DNA from: DASRLE01 sp963825315
GTDB lineage: Bacteria > Verrucomicrobiota > Verrucomicrobiia > Limisphaerales > Palsa-1400
DNA length: 64,000 bases
Assembly: GCA_963825315.1 (NCBI GenBank)
Contig: CAWGST010000002.1
Location: 248,001 to 312,000, forward strand
Direction: 5' to 3'
Numbering within the stretch: position 1 is the stretch's first letter; each line of letters begins with the position of its first letter. The notes under the pieces were generated by a model. That model was given only the letters and a program-made list of their open reading frames with translations, searched no databases and had not been told where the DNA came from. Below are positions 34,864 to 43,950 of the stretch, piece after piece. Both the position numbers and the translations under genes were made by a program.

Positions 34864-36153
34864 ATGTTTTGGCATCAGGAAATAGAAACCCTGGATCGCC
34901 CGGCGCTCGATGCCCTGCAACTCAAACGACTGCGGGAAACAGTGCGCAGGGTGGAGCGCGTGCCGTTTTATCGCGGGAAATTCCTGGAAACCGGCCTCAA
35001 GCCGGAGGAGATCAATTCGGCGGCCGACCTGCGGCGGCTCCCTTTCACCACGGCGGCGGATTTGAGGGAGAATTACCCGGATGGATTGCTGGCGGTTTCG
35101 CGCGAGGAGGTGCTGAGGCTCCACACCTCCAGCGGGACAACCGGAAAACCCAAGGCCTTGTTTTTCTCAAGGCGCGATGTGGACACCGCCGCGGAATTGA
35201 TCGCCCGCGCGTTTTGCATGACGGGGGTGACCCGGCGCGACGTCTTCCAGAACATGATGAGCTACGGACTTTTCACGGGCGGTTTGGTGATGCACTACGG
35301 GGCGGAGAAAATGGGCTGCATGGTGATCCCAGCCGGACCGGGCACGTCTGAACGCCAGTTGCTGCTCATGCAGGACTTTGGCACAACGGTGATCCATGTC
35401 ACGCCCAGCTACGCCTTTTACTTTGCAGATTTTCTGGAGAAAAAGGGGATTGATCCGCGAAGGGACCTGGTGCTGCGCAAGGCCTTCGTGGGCGCCGAGC
35501 CTTACACTGAAGAATCGAGGCGCAAGATTGAAGCCGCACTGGGAATTGATGTCTATAACTCCTACGGCTTGACCGAAATGAACGGACCCGGCGTGGCCTT
35601 CGAGTGCGAGGGCAAATCCGGCATGCACGTGTGGGAGGACAATTTCGTACTGGAGATCATCAACCCCGCGACAGGCGAGCCGGTCAGCGACGGGCAGACC
35701 GGTGAAATGGTCCTGACCAGCATCAACCGCGAAGCGATGCCCTTGTTGCGCTATCGAACGCGCGACCTGACTTCAATCATCCCCGAACCCTGCGCTTGCG
35801 GGCGCACTCACCGGCGCATCCACCGCATCACCGGGCGGTCGGATGACATGTTAATCGTGCGCGGGGTGAATATTTTCCCGCAACAAATTGAGCGGGTGCT
35901 GATGTCCATGCCGCAAATTGGGCGCAACTACGTGATCCAACTGGAGGGTCTGGACGAGATGACGGTCAAGGTGGAATTGTCGCCCTCCGGTTTCGACGGC
36001 CAGGTCGGGCACCTGACCGAACTGCAAAACGAGGTGGTGGAAAAACTGCGGGCCGAACTCTAGATTCGGCCGAAGGTGGAACTGGTGGCCAGCGGTTCGC
36101 TGCCCGTCGCGGAAGGCAAGGCAAAGCGTGTCATTGACAAGCGATCCCTTTGA
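34864..36153 (+). CDS. paaK: Phenylacetate-CoA ligase (copy 2) with in-frame TAG
   Basis: Start placed at ATG 34864 (MFWHQEIETLDRPALDALQL), which matches the family; in-frame TTG 34822 and ATG 34831 are possible. P-loop TSSGTTGKPKAL, YGLTEMNGPGVAF and CACGRTHRRIHRITGRSDDML. A TAG at 36061-36063 ends the frame after VEKLRAEL. The same frame continues with VELVASGSLPVAEGKAKRV and stops at 36151-36153, and that tail is the conserved PaaK C-terminus with its catalytic Lys region. So the last 29 residues sit behind an amber codon. Cause: point mutation, assembly error or readthrough. Confidence 0.85.
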
Positions 36154-36175
36154 TCTGACCCATATCATCAACTCT

Positions 36176-36619
36176 ATGAATACGGTAAAACTGGTGGCGG
36201 TGTTCGCCGAAAATCGGCCGGGCCAGGCCGCCCGCATCACCGCAGTTCTCGCCCGCGCGAACATCAACATCCGCTGCATCATCGTGGCCAGCAGCGGCAA
36301 TTGCGGCGTTATGAAATTGCTGGTCAACGACCCTGATCTGGCCTGTCACGCTCTTAAACAGGAGGGCTTTGCCGCCACCTTGACGGACGTGATCGCCGTG
36401 GAAATGCCGGACAAGCCGGGCGCATTGCACTCGGTCGCCCAATGCCTGGCCGCCCATAATATCAATCTCTGCAACACCTCGGGTTTCGTGGCCAACAACC
36501 GCGCCATCCTGGTCATCGAAGTCGAAGATCCCGCCCAAGCCGGCGATATTCTCAAAAAAGCAGGGATTCCACGTTTTGACCCAAGAGGAGACGCTGACAA
36601 TTTAGGCAAACCTGATTAA
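36176..36619 (+). CDS. Tandem ACT-domain protein
   Basis: 147 aa from ATG 36176. First ACT repeat KLVAVFAENRPGQAARITAVL, second DVIAVEMPDKPGALHSVAQCL. Paralogue of 27892-28332, again directly after a paaK gene. Probably binds an aromatic amino acid or its analogue. Precedes the MFS transporter with AAGGAGA between them. Confidence 0.88.
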   Translation: MNTVKLVAVFAENRPGQAARITAVLARANINIRCIIVASSGNCGVMKLLVNDPDLACHALKQEGFAATLTDVIAVEMPDKPGALHSVAQCLAAHNINLCNTSGFVANNRAILVIEVEDPAQAGDILKKAGIPRFDPRGDADNLGKPD

Positions 36620-36633
36620 GGAGACACCCATGA

Positions 36634-37893
36634 ATGAAAAAAGTTCGCATGTCGACCAAAGGCTGGACGGTTGTCATTGCCGCCCTGGCCATCAACCTCA
36701 TCCTCGGCGTCTTGTACGCCTGGGGAGTCATTGCCAAGGCGCTCGTCAGCGATTGGCATTGGACGAAGACTGACGCCACCCTGCCGTTCACCGTGGCCAC
36801 AGTTTGTTTTGCCGGCATGATGGTGTTCGCGGGCCGATGCCAGGACAAATTCGGCCCGCGGCTTGTGGCCACAGCCGGTGGCATTATGCTGGGTCTCGGC
36901 TTGGTCGCTTCGGGGCTGGTTCATTCGCCCATCGCGATGGCGTTGACCTTTGGCGTCGGCGCCGGGCTGGGCATTGGTCTCGGTTACTCAGCGACGACCC
37001 CGCCCTCCATCAAATGGTTTCCGCCCGCGCGCAAGGGCTTCATCACCGGGATTGTGGTCAGCGGCGTGGGCCTTGCGGCGGTTTATATCTCCCCGCTCAC
37101 CCAGTACCTTCTGGGGAACAACACCATTTCCATGACATTTGTCTGGCTTGGCGTTGGCACGCTCGTTCTGGTGCCGCTGCTCGCCCAGCTTCTGCGAAAC
37201 CCGCCGGATCAACCGGTTGCGCCGGCCTCCGCCACTCAAACCCCGGCCGCTCCCCGGCGCGACTCGGATTGGCCGGAAATGCTGCGCACCGGACAGTTCT
37301 ACCAACTCTGGCTGATGATGATGCTCTCCGTCTCGGCCGGACTGATGATCATTTCCCAGGTGGCCATGATCGCCAAGGAGCAGGCCAACTGGAAGTGGGG
37401 ATTTGTGCCCATCGCCATCCTCGCCATCTTCAACACCTTTGGACGCCTTCTCAGCGGCGTGCTCTCAGACAGAATTGGCCGGACACGGACGATGACGCTG
37501 GCGTTTCTGTTGCAGGCGGCGAACATGCTGGCCTTCAACTATTACACCACCCCGGAACTGGTGGTTTTCGGTTCCGCCTTCACCGGCCTTTGCTATGGAA
37601 CCATCTTTACGCTGATGCCCGCGGCGACGGCCGATTTCTACGGCCTCCGCAATCTCGGCGTCAACTATGGTTTGGTCTTCACCGCGTTCGGCGTCGCGGG
37701 TGTGGTCGGCCCTCTTCTGGGCGCGCGGATTAACGATCAATTCAAATCGTATCTGTGGGCCTATGTCATTTCGGCGGGGATGCTGGTGCTTGGAGCCGTG
37801 CTGGCGATGTTGACCAAACCGCCGGGCGCGCCGGTCAAGCTGGCAACACCGCAACCCGCTGTTCCACTGGCGACCAAACCTTCGAGCGTGTGA
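36634..37893 (+). CDS. OxlT-like MFS carboxylate transporter
   Basis: 419 aa, 12 predicted helices. GWTVVIAALAINLILGVLYAWGVI and TDATLPFTVATVCFA, GRCQDKFGPR (loop 2-3) and SDRIGRTRTM (loop 8-9) fit the oxalate:formate antiporter group. Likely moves an organic or aryl carboxylate for the adjacent paaK/ACT genes. RBS AAGGAGA at 36618-36624. An overlapping ATG at 36630 is in another frame. Confidence 0.85.
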   Translation: MKKVRMSTKGWTVVIAALAINLILGVLYAWGVIAKALVSDWHWTKTDATLPFTVATVCFAGMMVFAGRCQDKFGPRLVATAGGIMLGLGLVASGLVHSPIAMALTFGVGAGLGIGLGYSATTPPSIKWFPPARKGFITGIVVSGVGLAAVYISPLTQYLLGNNTISMTFVWLGVGTLVLVPLLAQLLRNPPDQPVAPASATQTPAAPRRDSDWPEMLRTGQFYQLWLMMMLSVSAGLMIISQVAMIAKEQANWKWGFVPIAILAIFNTFGRLLSGVLSDRIGRTRTMTLAFLLQAANMLAFNYYTTPELVVFGSAFTGLCYGTIFTLMPAATADFYGLRNLGVNYGLVFTAFGVAGVVGPLLGARINDQFKSYLWAYVISAGMLVLGAVLAMLTKPPGAPVKLATPQPAVPLATKPSSV

Positions 37894-38114
37894 TCCAACG
37901 TTAATCAGGCCGGCTTGGGTGATGTCCAGTTGCCGTTTCAGGGCCGCTCGGACAATCCGCATTGAAAAAGCTTCGCAAGCGCGACCCGTCGTTGGGCGAA
38001 GCTTTCAAAGGGGGGGCAAATTGCCCCCCCCCTTTGGCTTTGAGTGTGAAACGTTTTGCGCTTGTCTAAAAGCATCCGACCCTTACGATGCCCACCGATC
38101 ACGGAATACAAAGA
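37894..38114. other. Intergenic hairpin cluster
   Basis: Two nested secondary structures: 10-bp arms AAAGCTTCGC (37967) and GCGAAGCTTT (37996), then a G7/C9 hairpin, AAAGGGGGGGCAA facing TTGCCCCCCCCCTTT (38007-38035). It could act as transcription end for the MFS gene, though without a T tract. Confidence 0.5.
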
Positions 38115-38984
38115 ATGAGCATGAGTGACGCCGGCCAAAACCCCGAAACCCGCATTGCCCTGTTTCAGAGAAAGGAAATCCGACGCACCATCCACAACAA
38201 TGAATGGTGGTTCGTCGTGGAAGATGTGGTACTCGCCCTGATTGAGTCCCGCGATCCCAAGCAGTATATCCAGCGGATGAAACAGCGCGAACCGGAGTTG
38301 GTCAAAGGGTGGGTACAAATTGTACATACCCTTTCCATCCCCACAGACGGCGGCCCGCAACCCATGCTCTGTGCCAACACCGAGGGCCTGTTCCGCATCA
38401 TCCAATCCATCCCCAGCCCCAAGGCCGAGCCGTTCAAACGCTGGCTGGCCAAAGTGGGTTACGAACGCATCCAGGAAATTGAAGACCCGGAACTCGCCTC
38501 CAAACGCACCCGCGCCCTCTACAAAGCCAAGGGCTATTCGGACGACTGGATCGAGAAGCGGATGCGCTCCATCGCCATCCGCGACGAACTGACCGACGAA
38601 TGGAAAAGGCGCGGCGTCAAGGAGCAGCGCGAATACGCCATCCTCACCGCTGAAATCTCCAAGGCCGCCTTCGGCCTCACGCCCGCCCAATACGCCGAGT
38701 ACAAGCGTCTCAAGCGCGAGAACCTGCGCGATCACATGACTGACCTTGAACTCATCTTCTCCATGTTGGGTGAAGCCTCCACCACCGAAATCGCCCGCAC
38801 CCGCGACGCCCAGGGCTTTCCGCAGAACAAGCAAACCGCCCGCGAAGGAGGCGTCGTTGCCGGCAATGCCCGCCGCGAACTGGAAATGAAAAGCGGACGC
38901 AAAGTGGTCACCAGCAACAATTACCTCGCTCTGACGCAAAGCGACAAACGCAGACGGCTGGATGCGAAAAGCGGGAAAGAGTGA
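38115..38984 (+). CDS. BRO-N domain protein (phage antirepressor-like)
   Basis: 289 aa from ATG 38115; ATG 38088 and 38121 also possible. BRO-N domain: IALFQRKEIRRTIHNNEWWFVVEDV, then EGLFRIIQSIPSPKAEPFKRWLAKVG. The C-terminal half is helical and conserved (EQREYAILTAEISKAAFGLTP, then NLRDHMTDLELIFSMLGEAST). Such proteins occur both in prophages and as single chromosomal genes; no other phage genes are here. DNA-binding role by family. Confidence 0.85.
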   Translation: MSMSDAGQNPETRIALFQRKEIRRTIHNNEWWFVVEDVVLALIESRDPKQYIQRMKQREPELVKGWVQIVHTLSIPTDGGPQPMLCANTEGLFRIIQSIPSPKAEPFKRWLAKVGYERIQEIEDPELASKRTRALYKAKGYSDDWIEKRMRSIAIRDELTDEWKRRGVKEQREYAILTAEISKAAFGLTPAQYAEYKRLKRENLRDHMTDLELIFSMLGEASTTEIARTRDAQGFPQNKQTAREGGVVAGNARRELEMKSGRKVVTSNNYLALTQSDKRRRLDAKSGKE

Positions 38985-39827
38985 TTACAGGTTTTGGGCG
39001 TAGGCGATGAACTTCCGGTATCCGGCAAGCACCGATTGCAACGCCGCCACAAATGCCCACTCTGTCAAGTAGGCGGGACCCCCTTTGGGCGCCTCCAGGA
39101 TGATTTCAAACGGGCGCGGCCGGACAATCGGCGGAGCGCGCAGCATGCCGGGAAATGAATGGCGCACGACTGAATTCCGCGCCGGATAACCATCAATCAG
39201 CGCCCGCTTGTCCAATGGCAGGAACTTGTCCGCCGCCTGTAACGCCGGTTCAATCAGATGCTTGGTCAGGGTGGCCCCGCCCACGAAGCCGTAAAATCCA
39301 TTGCCGGTGTCATCAACGTGCAACGAAATGATTCCGTGAAACGAATGCGAGACCAACTCCGCCTGCAACAACCCCGCCTCCGGCTCGGCGGACTTGTTCC
39401 AGAATTCGCGGTTCAAATCCTTTCCCCGCCGCGAATGGCGCGTGTTGTCTTCAAAGCCGGTGGGATTGCAAACCGGATAAACGGACAGGCAATAGCCCGC
39501 GGCCAAATCAGCGTAGGTATCCAAAAACCTGAGAAAACGAACCGCGGCATGTGCCCCTTCCGGTTCGTCACCGTGAATCCCGGCAAAAATTCCAATCCGA
39601 ATCGGAGCATCCCCGCTCTTGGGGCCGATGAACAGATAGCGCGGCAGAACATAGGATTCCCCCTCCACTTCAAACCGCGCCTCGCGATTGACGACCAGAT
39701 TGGGCGAATCCTTGACCAATTGGTCCAGCGGCGCCAGCAGCTCGGCAATGGAGCGGCGACCGGGCGCGACCCGGTTTCCAACGTTTGCCCCGGCCTCCGG
39801 CCGGGCCACATTTGAAGTATTATTCAT
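38985..39827 (-). CDS. M14-type succinylglutamate desuccinylase/aspartoacylase-family protein
   Basis: 280 aa from ATG 39827 (MNNTSNVARPEAG). Zinc motif FAGIHGDEPEGAHAA (H-x2-E), NPTGFEDNTRHSRRGKDLNREFW and ISLHVDDTGNGFYGF (third ligand His). A zinc-dependent carboxypeptidase or deacylase of M14 type. Substrate unknown; no urea-cycle or N-acylated amino acid genes nearby. Confidence 0.85.
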   Translation of the reverse strand: MNNTSNVARPEAGANVGNRVAPGRRSIAELLAPLDQLVKDSPNLVVNREARFEVEGESYVLPRYLFIGPKSGDAPIRIGIFAGIHGDEPEGAHAAVRFLRFLDTYADLAAGYCLSVYPVCNPTGFEDNTRHSRRGKDLNREFWNKSAEPEAGLLQAELVSHSFHGIISLHVDDTGNGFYGFVGGATLTKHLIEPALQAADKFLPLDKRALIDGYPARNSVVRHSFPGMLRAPPIVRPRPFEIILEAPKGGPAYLTEWAFVAALQSVLAGYRKFIAYAQNL

Positions 39828-39978
39828 AAATGTTCTTTTTAGTTGTTCATTCAAACGACGCCACTATACCAACAATCTCTATTATGTCAATAGATTTAAT
39901 GATATTATTTTACAATTATGTAAATCATTGTGCATCAGTGTATTACGATTCAAATCGGAATGTTCGGATGATCAAAAT

Positions 39979-40131
39979 TCAAAAAGTCTTGATATCCGGC
40001 TCTTTGCGGCAGACTCCAAACCATTCGCCGAGCACCTGATTCTCCTGGCTGTAGTAATGACCAAGTTGCAGGTGCTCCTCGAAATATTTCTTCGCGTTGC
40101 TCAGATTGCATTGTGTCTTGATCGTCAACAC
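39979..40131 (-). pseudogene. N-terminal remnant of a MobF/TrwC relaxase
   Basis: A 50-codon frame from GTG 40131 reads LTIKTQCNLSNAKKYFEEHL then HYYSQENQVLGEWFGVC and ends with TGA. This is the start of TrwC-type relaxases (L-x-x-KTQ-x-NL-x-NA-x-x-YF-x-EHL...D/HYY...GEW.G), which nick oriT in conjugation. Only the first about 5% of the protein is left, in an AT-rich pocket. Confidence 0.65.
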
Positions 40132-40425
40132 GCCTCATTTTTAGCGCGGCCAGTCCAACGAGGTTGTAATGAATTCATTACAAATCCCAAGTCTCTGAGC
40201 GTGTCCCTTGTTTCCGGTTGGTATCCACAGATGCCCCTCAAAAGCAACGCGACGGAGGCATCCAAAGCAGAACACGGCGGGTACGAACACAGATTGAAGT
40301 GCGTTCTTTGATTAAAAACTACGGAGGCGAGGGATCAAAGTTGTTCCGCGTCCGACCGATCAAAGCGGCGGCTCGACTGGTTGCCAAACCCGCCGAGCAA
40401 ATTCCAACAGCCACGATTCCAAAGA
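40132..40425. other. Intergenic stretch behind DUF488 gene
   Basis: 294 bp with no supported gene. Starts at the relaxase remnant; a plus frame across it (40218-40484) runs into the DUF488 gene and has no family resemblance. Confidence 0.4.
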
Positions 40426-40827
40426 CTATTTCGGCGAGACCAGTTGCATTCGGCCGTGCCCCGCCGGCTTTTCCCTCCGCTTGAGCCGCTCATCCAGATA
40501 AGCCTTCAGCACGACTGCGTTGTTGTGTTCAACGTCATGCGCGCTGAACAGCAACGTCACATCGCCATTTCCAGCCGCTTTAAGCAATGGCTGCCAGGTT
40601 TCGGGTTTGCCCTCCAACGCGGCCCGGTAGCGGCGCTGAAAATCCTCCCATTTGGCCGGATCATGATTGAACCAGCGGCGCAAGGCATCACCGGGGGCCA
40701 CTTCCTTGACCCAGCCGGTCATGTGCAGCGCTGCTTTCTTAATGCCCCGAGGCCAGAGACGTTCGACAAGAAACCGTTGTCCGTCCGTCCTGCCAACAGG
40801 TTCATAAACTCGTTTGATTCGAATCAT
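40426..40827 (-). CDS. DUF488 family protein
   Basis: 133 aa from ATG 40827, overlapping the NDH-2 stop (ATGA). IRIKRVYEPVGRTDGQRFLVERLWPRGI and HDPAKWEDFQRRYRAAL with LLFSAHDVEHNNAVVL are the DUF488 core. Function unknown; commonly found beside redox and stress genes. Coupled to the NADH dehydrogenase. Confidence 0.9.
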   Translation of the reverse strand: MIRIKRVYEPVGRTDGQRFLVERLWPRGIKKAALHMTGWVKEVAPGDALRRWFNHDPAKWEDFQRRYRAALEGKPETWQPLLKAAGNGDVTLLFSAHDVEHNNAVVLKAYLDERLKRREKPAGHGRMQLVSPK

Positions 40828-42197
40828 GGTCGTTCTCCGATGCGGCAATGTGGCAATTGTCTCTGCGGTTCTTGAACCGCGGTTCCGCTGCCTGGCCCTG
40901 GAGCATGGCCCGCGAGTTGGGAGCTGTCCAAGCCAGTCACAATGCGCGAACCCAGTTTATAGGTGAAATACGAGTAAGTCCATTGGAGCAAGACCGCAGC
41001 TTTGTTTCGGAACCCGATGAGGAAGAGCAAATGAATGAGCAACCAGGCGACCCAAGCCAGCCAGCCGGAGAATTCCAACCGGCCAATCTGAGCTACCGCC
41101 GCCGACCGGCCGATGGTCGCCATGATCCCCTTGTCCCAATACTTGAATGCCGGCCGCGAAGTCCGGTCTCCATACGCGCCGCGCAGTTCGTCCTGAATAA
41201 TCCCGGCGACGTGGCGAGCCATTTGCATTGCCGCGGGAGAAACCCCTGGCACGGAGCGGCCAAGTTTGTCCAACGCGAGCGCCAGGTCGCCAATCGCAAA
41301 AACCTCCCCATGCCCAGGCAAACTTAAATCAGTATTGACGCACACCCGGCCCGCACGATCCAGTTCGACGCCGAGCTTCTTTGTGAGCGGATTGGCAGCC
41401 ACGCCAGCGGCCCACAGGATGTTGGCGCTTTCAATCCGGGTGGAGTCGGCCAACTGCAGAAAGCCTTCCCCAATGGTTTCGACGCGAACATTCGTGCGCA
41501 CGTCAACGCCAAGACCGGTTAACCGCGCGGCAGCCTTGGCTGACAGGCGAGCTGAAAACTGCTGTAGTAACCGCGGACCCGCTTCCAGCAATATCACGCG
41601 GGCCTGACGCGGATCAATTTGGCGGAAGTCGCGCTTCAGCACCCTCCGGGTGAGTTCGGCGAATGCGCCCGCCAACTCAACCCCGGTGGGTCCGCCGCCC
41701 ACCACTGTGATGGTCATCAGGCGTTCTTTTTCAGTCGCATCGAGGCTGTTCTCCGCCTGTTCGAACGCCAGCAGAACCCGACGACGGATGTTCAAGGCGT
41801 CATCGAGCGACTTGAGACCTTGAGCGTGCCGCTCCCACTCCGGATGGCCGAAGTAACTGGTGATGCTTCCAAGCGCCAGCACGAGGTAATCGTAACGGAG
41901 AACGCCGTCCTCAAGTCTCACCTCGCGGCGCTCCAGGTCAAAGCCGGTAACGTTGCGGAGCAGAACGGTGACGTTGCCTTTGTTTCGCAGAATGGAGCGG
42001 ATGGGTTGGGCGATTTCGGGCGCCGACAAGCCTGCAGTGGCGACTTGATAAAGCAGAGGCTGAAAGAGATGATGATTCTGCCGGTCCACCAGCGTCACCT
42101 CGGCATCGGAACACGAGAAAGCCTGACTAAAGGTCAGCCCGCCAAAGCCGGCGCCCAGCACAACTATTCTTGGGGGACTTTTTCTTGATCCACTCAT
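40824..42197 (-). CDS. ndh: Type II NADH dehydrogenase (NDH-2)
   Basis: 457 aa from ATG 42197 (MSGSRKSPPRIVVLGAGFGG); the open frame further upstream is not family-like. FAD site VVLGAGFGGL, NAD site ITVVGGGPTGVELAG, and VFAIGDLA for the second FAD contact. The C-terminal WLAWVAWLLIHLLFLIGFRNK is the membrane-binding helix of NDH-2. It oxidises NADH and reduces quinone without proton pumping. Divergent from the TetR gene, with two palindromes in between that may regulate both. Confidence 0.88.
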   Translation of the reverse strand: MSGSRKSPPRIVVLGAGFGGLTFSQAFSCSDAEVTLVDRQNHHLFQPLLYQVATAGLSAPEIAQPIRSILRNKGNVTVLLRNVTGFDLERREVRLEDGVLRYDYLVLALGSITSYFGHPEWERHAQGLKSLDDALNIRRRVLLAFEQAENSLDATEKERLMTITVVGGGPTGVELAGAFAELTRRVLKRDFRQIDPRQARVILLEAGPRLLQQFSARLSAKAAARLTGLGVDVRTNVRVETIGEGFLQLADSTRIESANILWAAGVAANPLTKKLGVELDRAGRVCVNTDLSLPGHGEVFAIGDLALALDKLGRSVPGVSPAAMQMARHVAGIIQDELRGAYGDRTSRPAFKYWDKGIMATIGRSAAVAQIGRLEFSGWLAWVAWLLIHLLFLIGFRNKAAVLLQWTYSYFTYKLGSRIVTGLDSSQLAGHAPGPGSGTAVQEPQRQLPHCRIGERP

Positions 42198-42423
42198 TGC
42201 GTGACCTTCGATTCTGCCAGTTTCACCTCGCCGACGGCACGTTCCTGCCGCGTGACGGGCGGGGGAACGTTTGGGGCATGCGTGAGTTCGGCCGTCATGT
42301 GAGGCAAACCGGCTTTCGCACAGTGCAGAACGCCCGGGATTCCCGTCAGACTCGGCAGCATTGGTATCGCTTTCATAATATCGTTCACCCATTTGACTTC
42401 ACCATAATCTCGCGCATTGTGCA

Positions 42424-42447
42424 ATTCCTTGACTTAAGTCAAGGAAT
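42424..42447. promoter_or_regulatory. 24-bp perfect palindrome, candidate operator
   Basis: Half-site ATTCCTTGACTT followed directly by its exact reverse complement, in the 303-bp gap between NDH-2 and TetR. Contains TTGACT, so it may overlap a promoter in either direction. Confidence 0.55.
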
Positions 42448-42469
42448 CAAGTCATGTATGAGCATAGAT

Positions 42470-42497
42470 TGTGAATGTGAATTCGCTTTCACAATAA
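42470..42497. promoter_or_regulatory. Inverted repeat ATTGTGAA-N12-TTCACAAT next to tetR start
   Basis: 8-bp arms separated by 12 nt, ending 3 nt before the TetR ATG at 42501. This is a typical position for an autorepressor operator. Confidence 0.45.
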
Positions 42498-42500
42498 ACT

Positions 42501-43199
42501 ATGAACCGGAGAGCAAAAAAGATCAAGACCGAGATTCGTCAGGAACAGATTGCCCGCGCGGCCCTGGTCTTGATCGCCCGGCACGGCCTGAATCATCTCA
42601 ACATCGGGACGGTGGCCCGGGAAGTAGGCGTTGTGCCTTCGGCCATTTATCGTCATTACCGGGGCAAAGACGAAGTGCTGGAGTCGGTCCTCGACCTGAT
42701 CTCCAAGATTCTGCTGGCCAATGTCGAAACGGTTTGCCAGGCGACCCCCGACATGCTGGAGCGGCTTCATCTCCTGCTGATGCGGCATGTCCAAGTGGTT
42801 CGCCACCATGCAGGCATTCCCCGAGTGATATTTTCCGAACAAATCTTCGCCGGCAGTTCCGCGCGGAGACGGCGGGTTCATCAGGTCCTTGAGGCGTATC
42901 TGCAAAAAATCGCCGGCATCATCGCCGAAGGTCGGCGGCAAGGCCAAATCCGGGCCGACATTTCCCCGGAAACTGCCGCGGTAATGTTTTTGGGCCTGGT
43001 CCAACCGGCCATCATCCTCTGGCTCATGAGCAATGGAGCCTTTGATGTCGTTCGACACACCGGGCGGGCGTGGCGTTTGTATCGCGAGATGCTGCGGAAG
43101 GACGAGAATCGAACGTGTTCCGGAGTTGACGCTGGAATACGACACAGGGAAACCAAATTCACCGCCACAAAGAAAGATCACAATTATGTCACAGAATAA
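42501..43199 (+). CDS. TetR/AcrR-family transcriptional regulator
   Basis: 232 aa. N-terminal HTH: IARAALVLIARHGLNHLNIGTV then AREVGVVPSAIYRHYRGKDEV. The rest is the helical ligand domain. It ends with a charged tail that overlaps the cupin gene by 14 nt. First gene of a set with cupin, hemerythrin-like protein, methyltransferase and DUF2024. Probably represses its own operon and perhaps the divergent ndh through the palindromes upstream. Confidence 0.9.
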   Translation: MNRRAKKIKTEIRQEQIARAALVLIARHGLNHLNIGTVAREVGVVPSAIYRHYRGKDEVLESVLDLISKILLANVETVCQATPDMLERLHLLLMRHVQVVRHHAGIPRVIFSEQIFAGSSARRRRVHQVLEAYLQKIAGIIAEGRRQGQIRADISPETAAVMFLGLVQPAIILWLMSNGAFDVVRHTGRAWRLYREMLRKDENRTCSGVDAGIRHRETKFTATKKDHNYVTE

Positions 43200-43533
43200 G
43201 AATTCAACGGAAGTCAAGTTTGAGCCTGCCCATGTGGCTAATATCGCCAAGTTGGTCGATTACCAGAGCGGTTCGATTGTCAGCCGGGAAATTTTAAAAG
43301 GCGCCACCGGCAAGGTCATGGTGTTTGCCTTCGATCAAGGGGAAGGTTTGAGCGAACACACTTCCCCTTTCAACGCCCTCGTCCAGATGATCGAGGGCGA
43401 GGCGGAAATCACGATTTCCGGCCAGCCGCATCGTGTCAAAGAAGGTGAATTAATCCTGATGCCCGCCCAACAGCCACACGCGCTTAAAGCGGTCCAACGC
43501 TTCAAGATGATCCTGACCATGATCCGTTCCTGA
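43186..43533 (+). CDS. Small cupin protein
   Basis: 115 aa from ATG 43186 inside the tetR 3' end. Cupin blocks: FDQGEGLSEHTSPFNALVQMIEGEAEI and GQPHRVKEGELILMPAQQPHALKA, with His/Glu metal ligands. Single-domain cupin of unknown substrate, often paired with redox or nitrosative-stress genes. Confidence 0.88.
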   Translation: MSQNKNSTEVKFEPAHVANIAKLVDYQSGSIVSREILKGATGKVMVFAFDQGEGLSEHTSPFNALVQMIEGEAEITISGQPHRVKEGELILMPAQQPHALKAVQRFKMILTMIRS

Positions 43534-43950
43534 ACCACAGTTTCAACCCATAGGAAATCAAATATATGAAAATTCAAAATCGAATCTCGGATTCGTCCGG
43601 CATCGGTCATTCAGGCCAGAGCCGGGCTGCTCGTTCCACCTTATGCTCCTGCCGCGAAGCCAGAGCGCGCCGGGGAAAAGCTGTCGCCACTCGCGAGGAT
43701 CAAAGCGATCAGCCGCAGGAGTTCAAAATCCCGGAGCCATTGAGGATTGACCAGCACGACCTGTGTGCCGCCCTTGAGCGCGCCATTCTTTCCGGCGGCA
43801 AGACTGGCAAGGCGGCCAAAAAACTCCTGAAAGTTCTGCAGCCGCACCTGTTGAAGGAAGAAGAGGACTTGCTCCAAACCTTGGGCCTGCTGGTTCCGCT
43901 GGCGCAAGGCCAGATCAGTGCCGAAATGAGGAGCGTTCCCCTAGAGCGTT

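Noticed and set aside
36061..36063. TAG as a pyrrolysine codon
   Set aside because: PaaK has no known pyrrolysine, the codon is just outside the core, and nothing in the window suggests a Pyl system.
38115..38984. Prophage region around the BRO gene
   Set aside because: No integrase, portal, capsid or lysis gene on either side; BRO-N proteins are often lone chromosomal genes.
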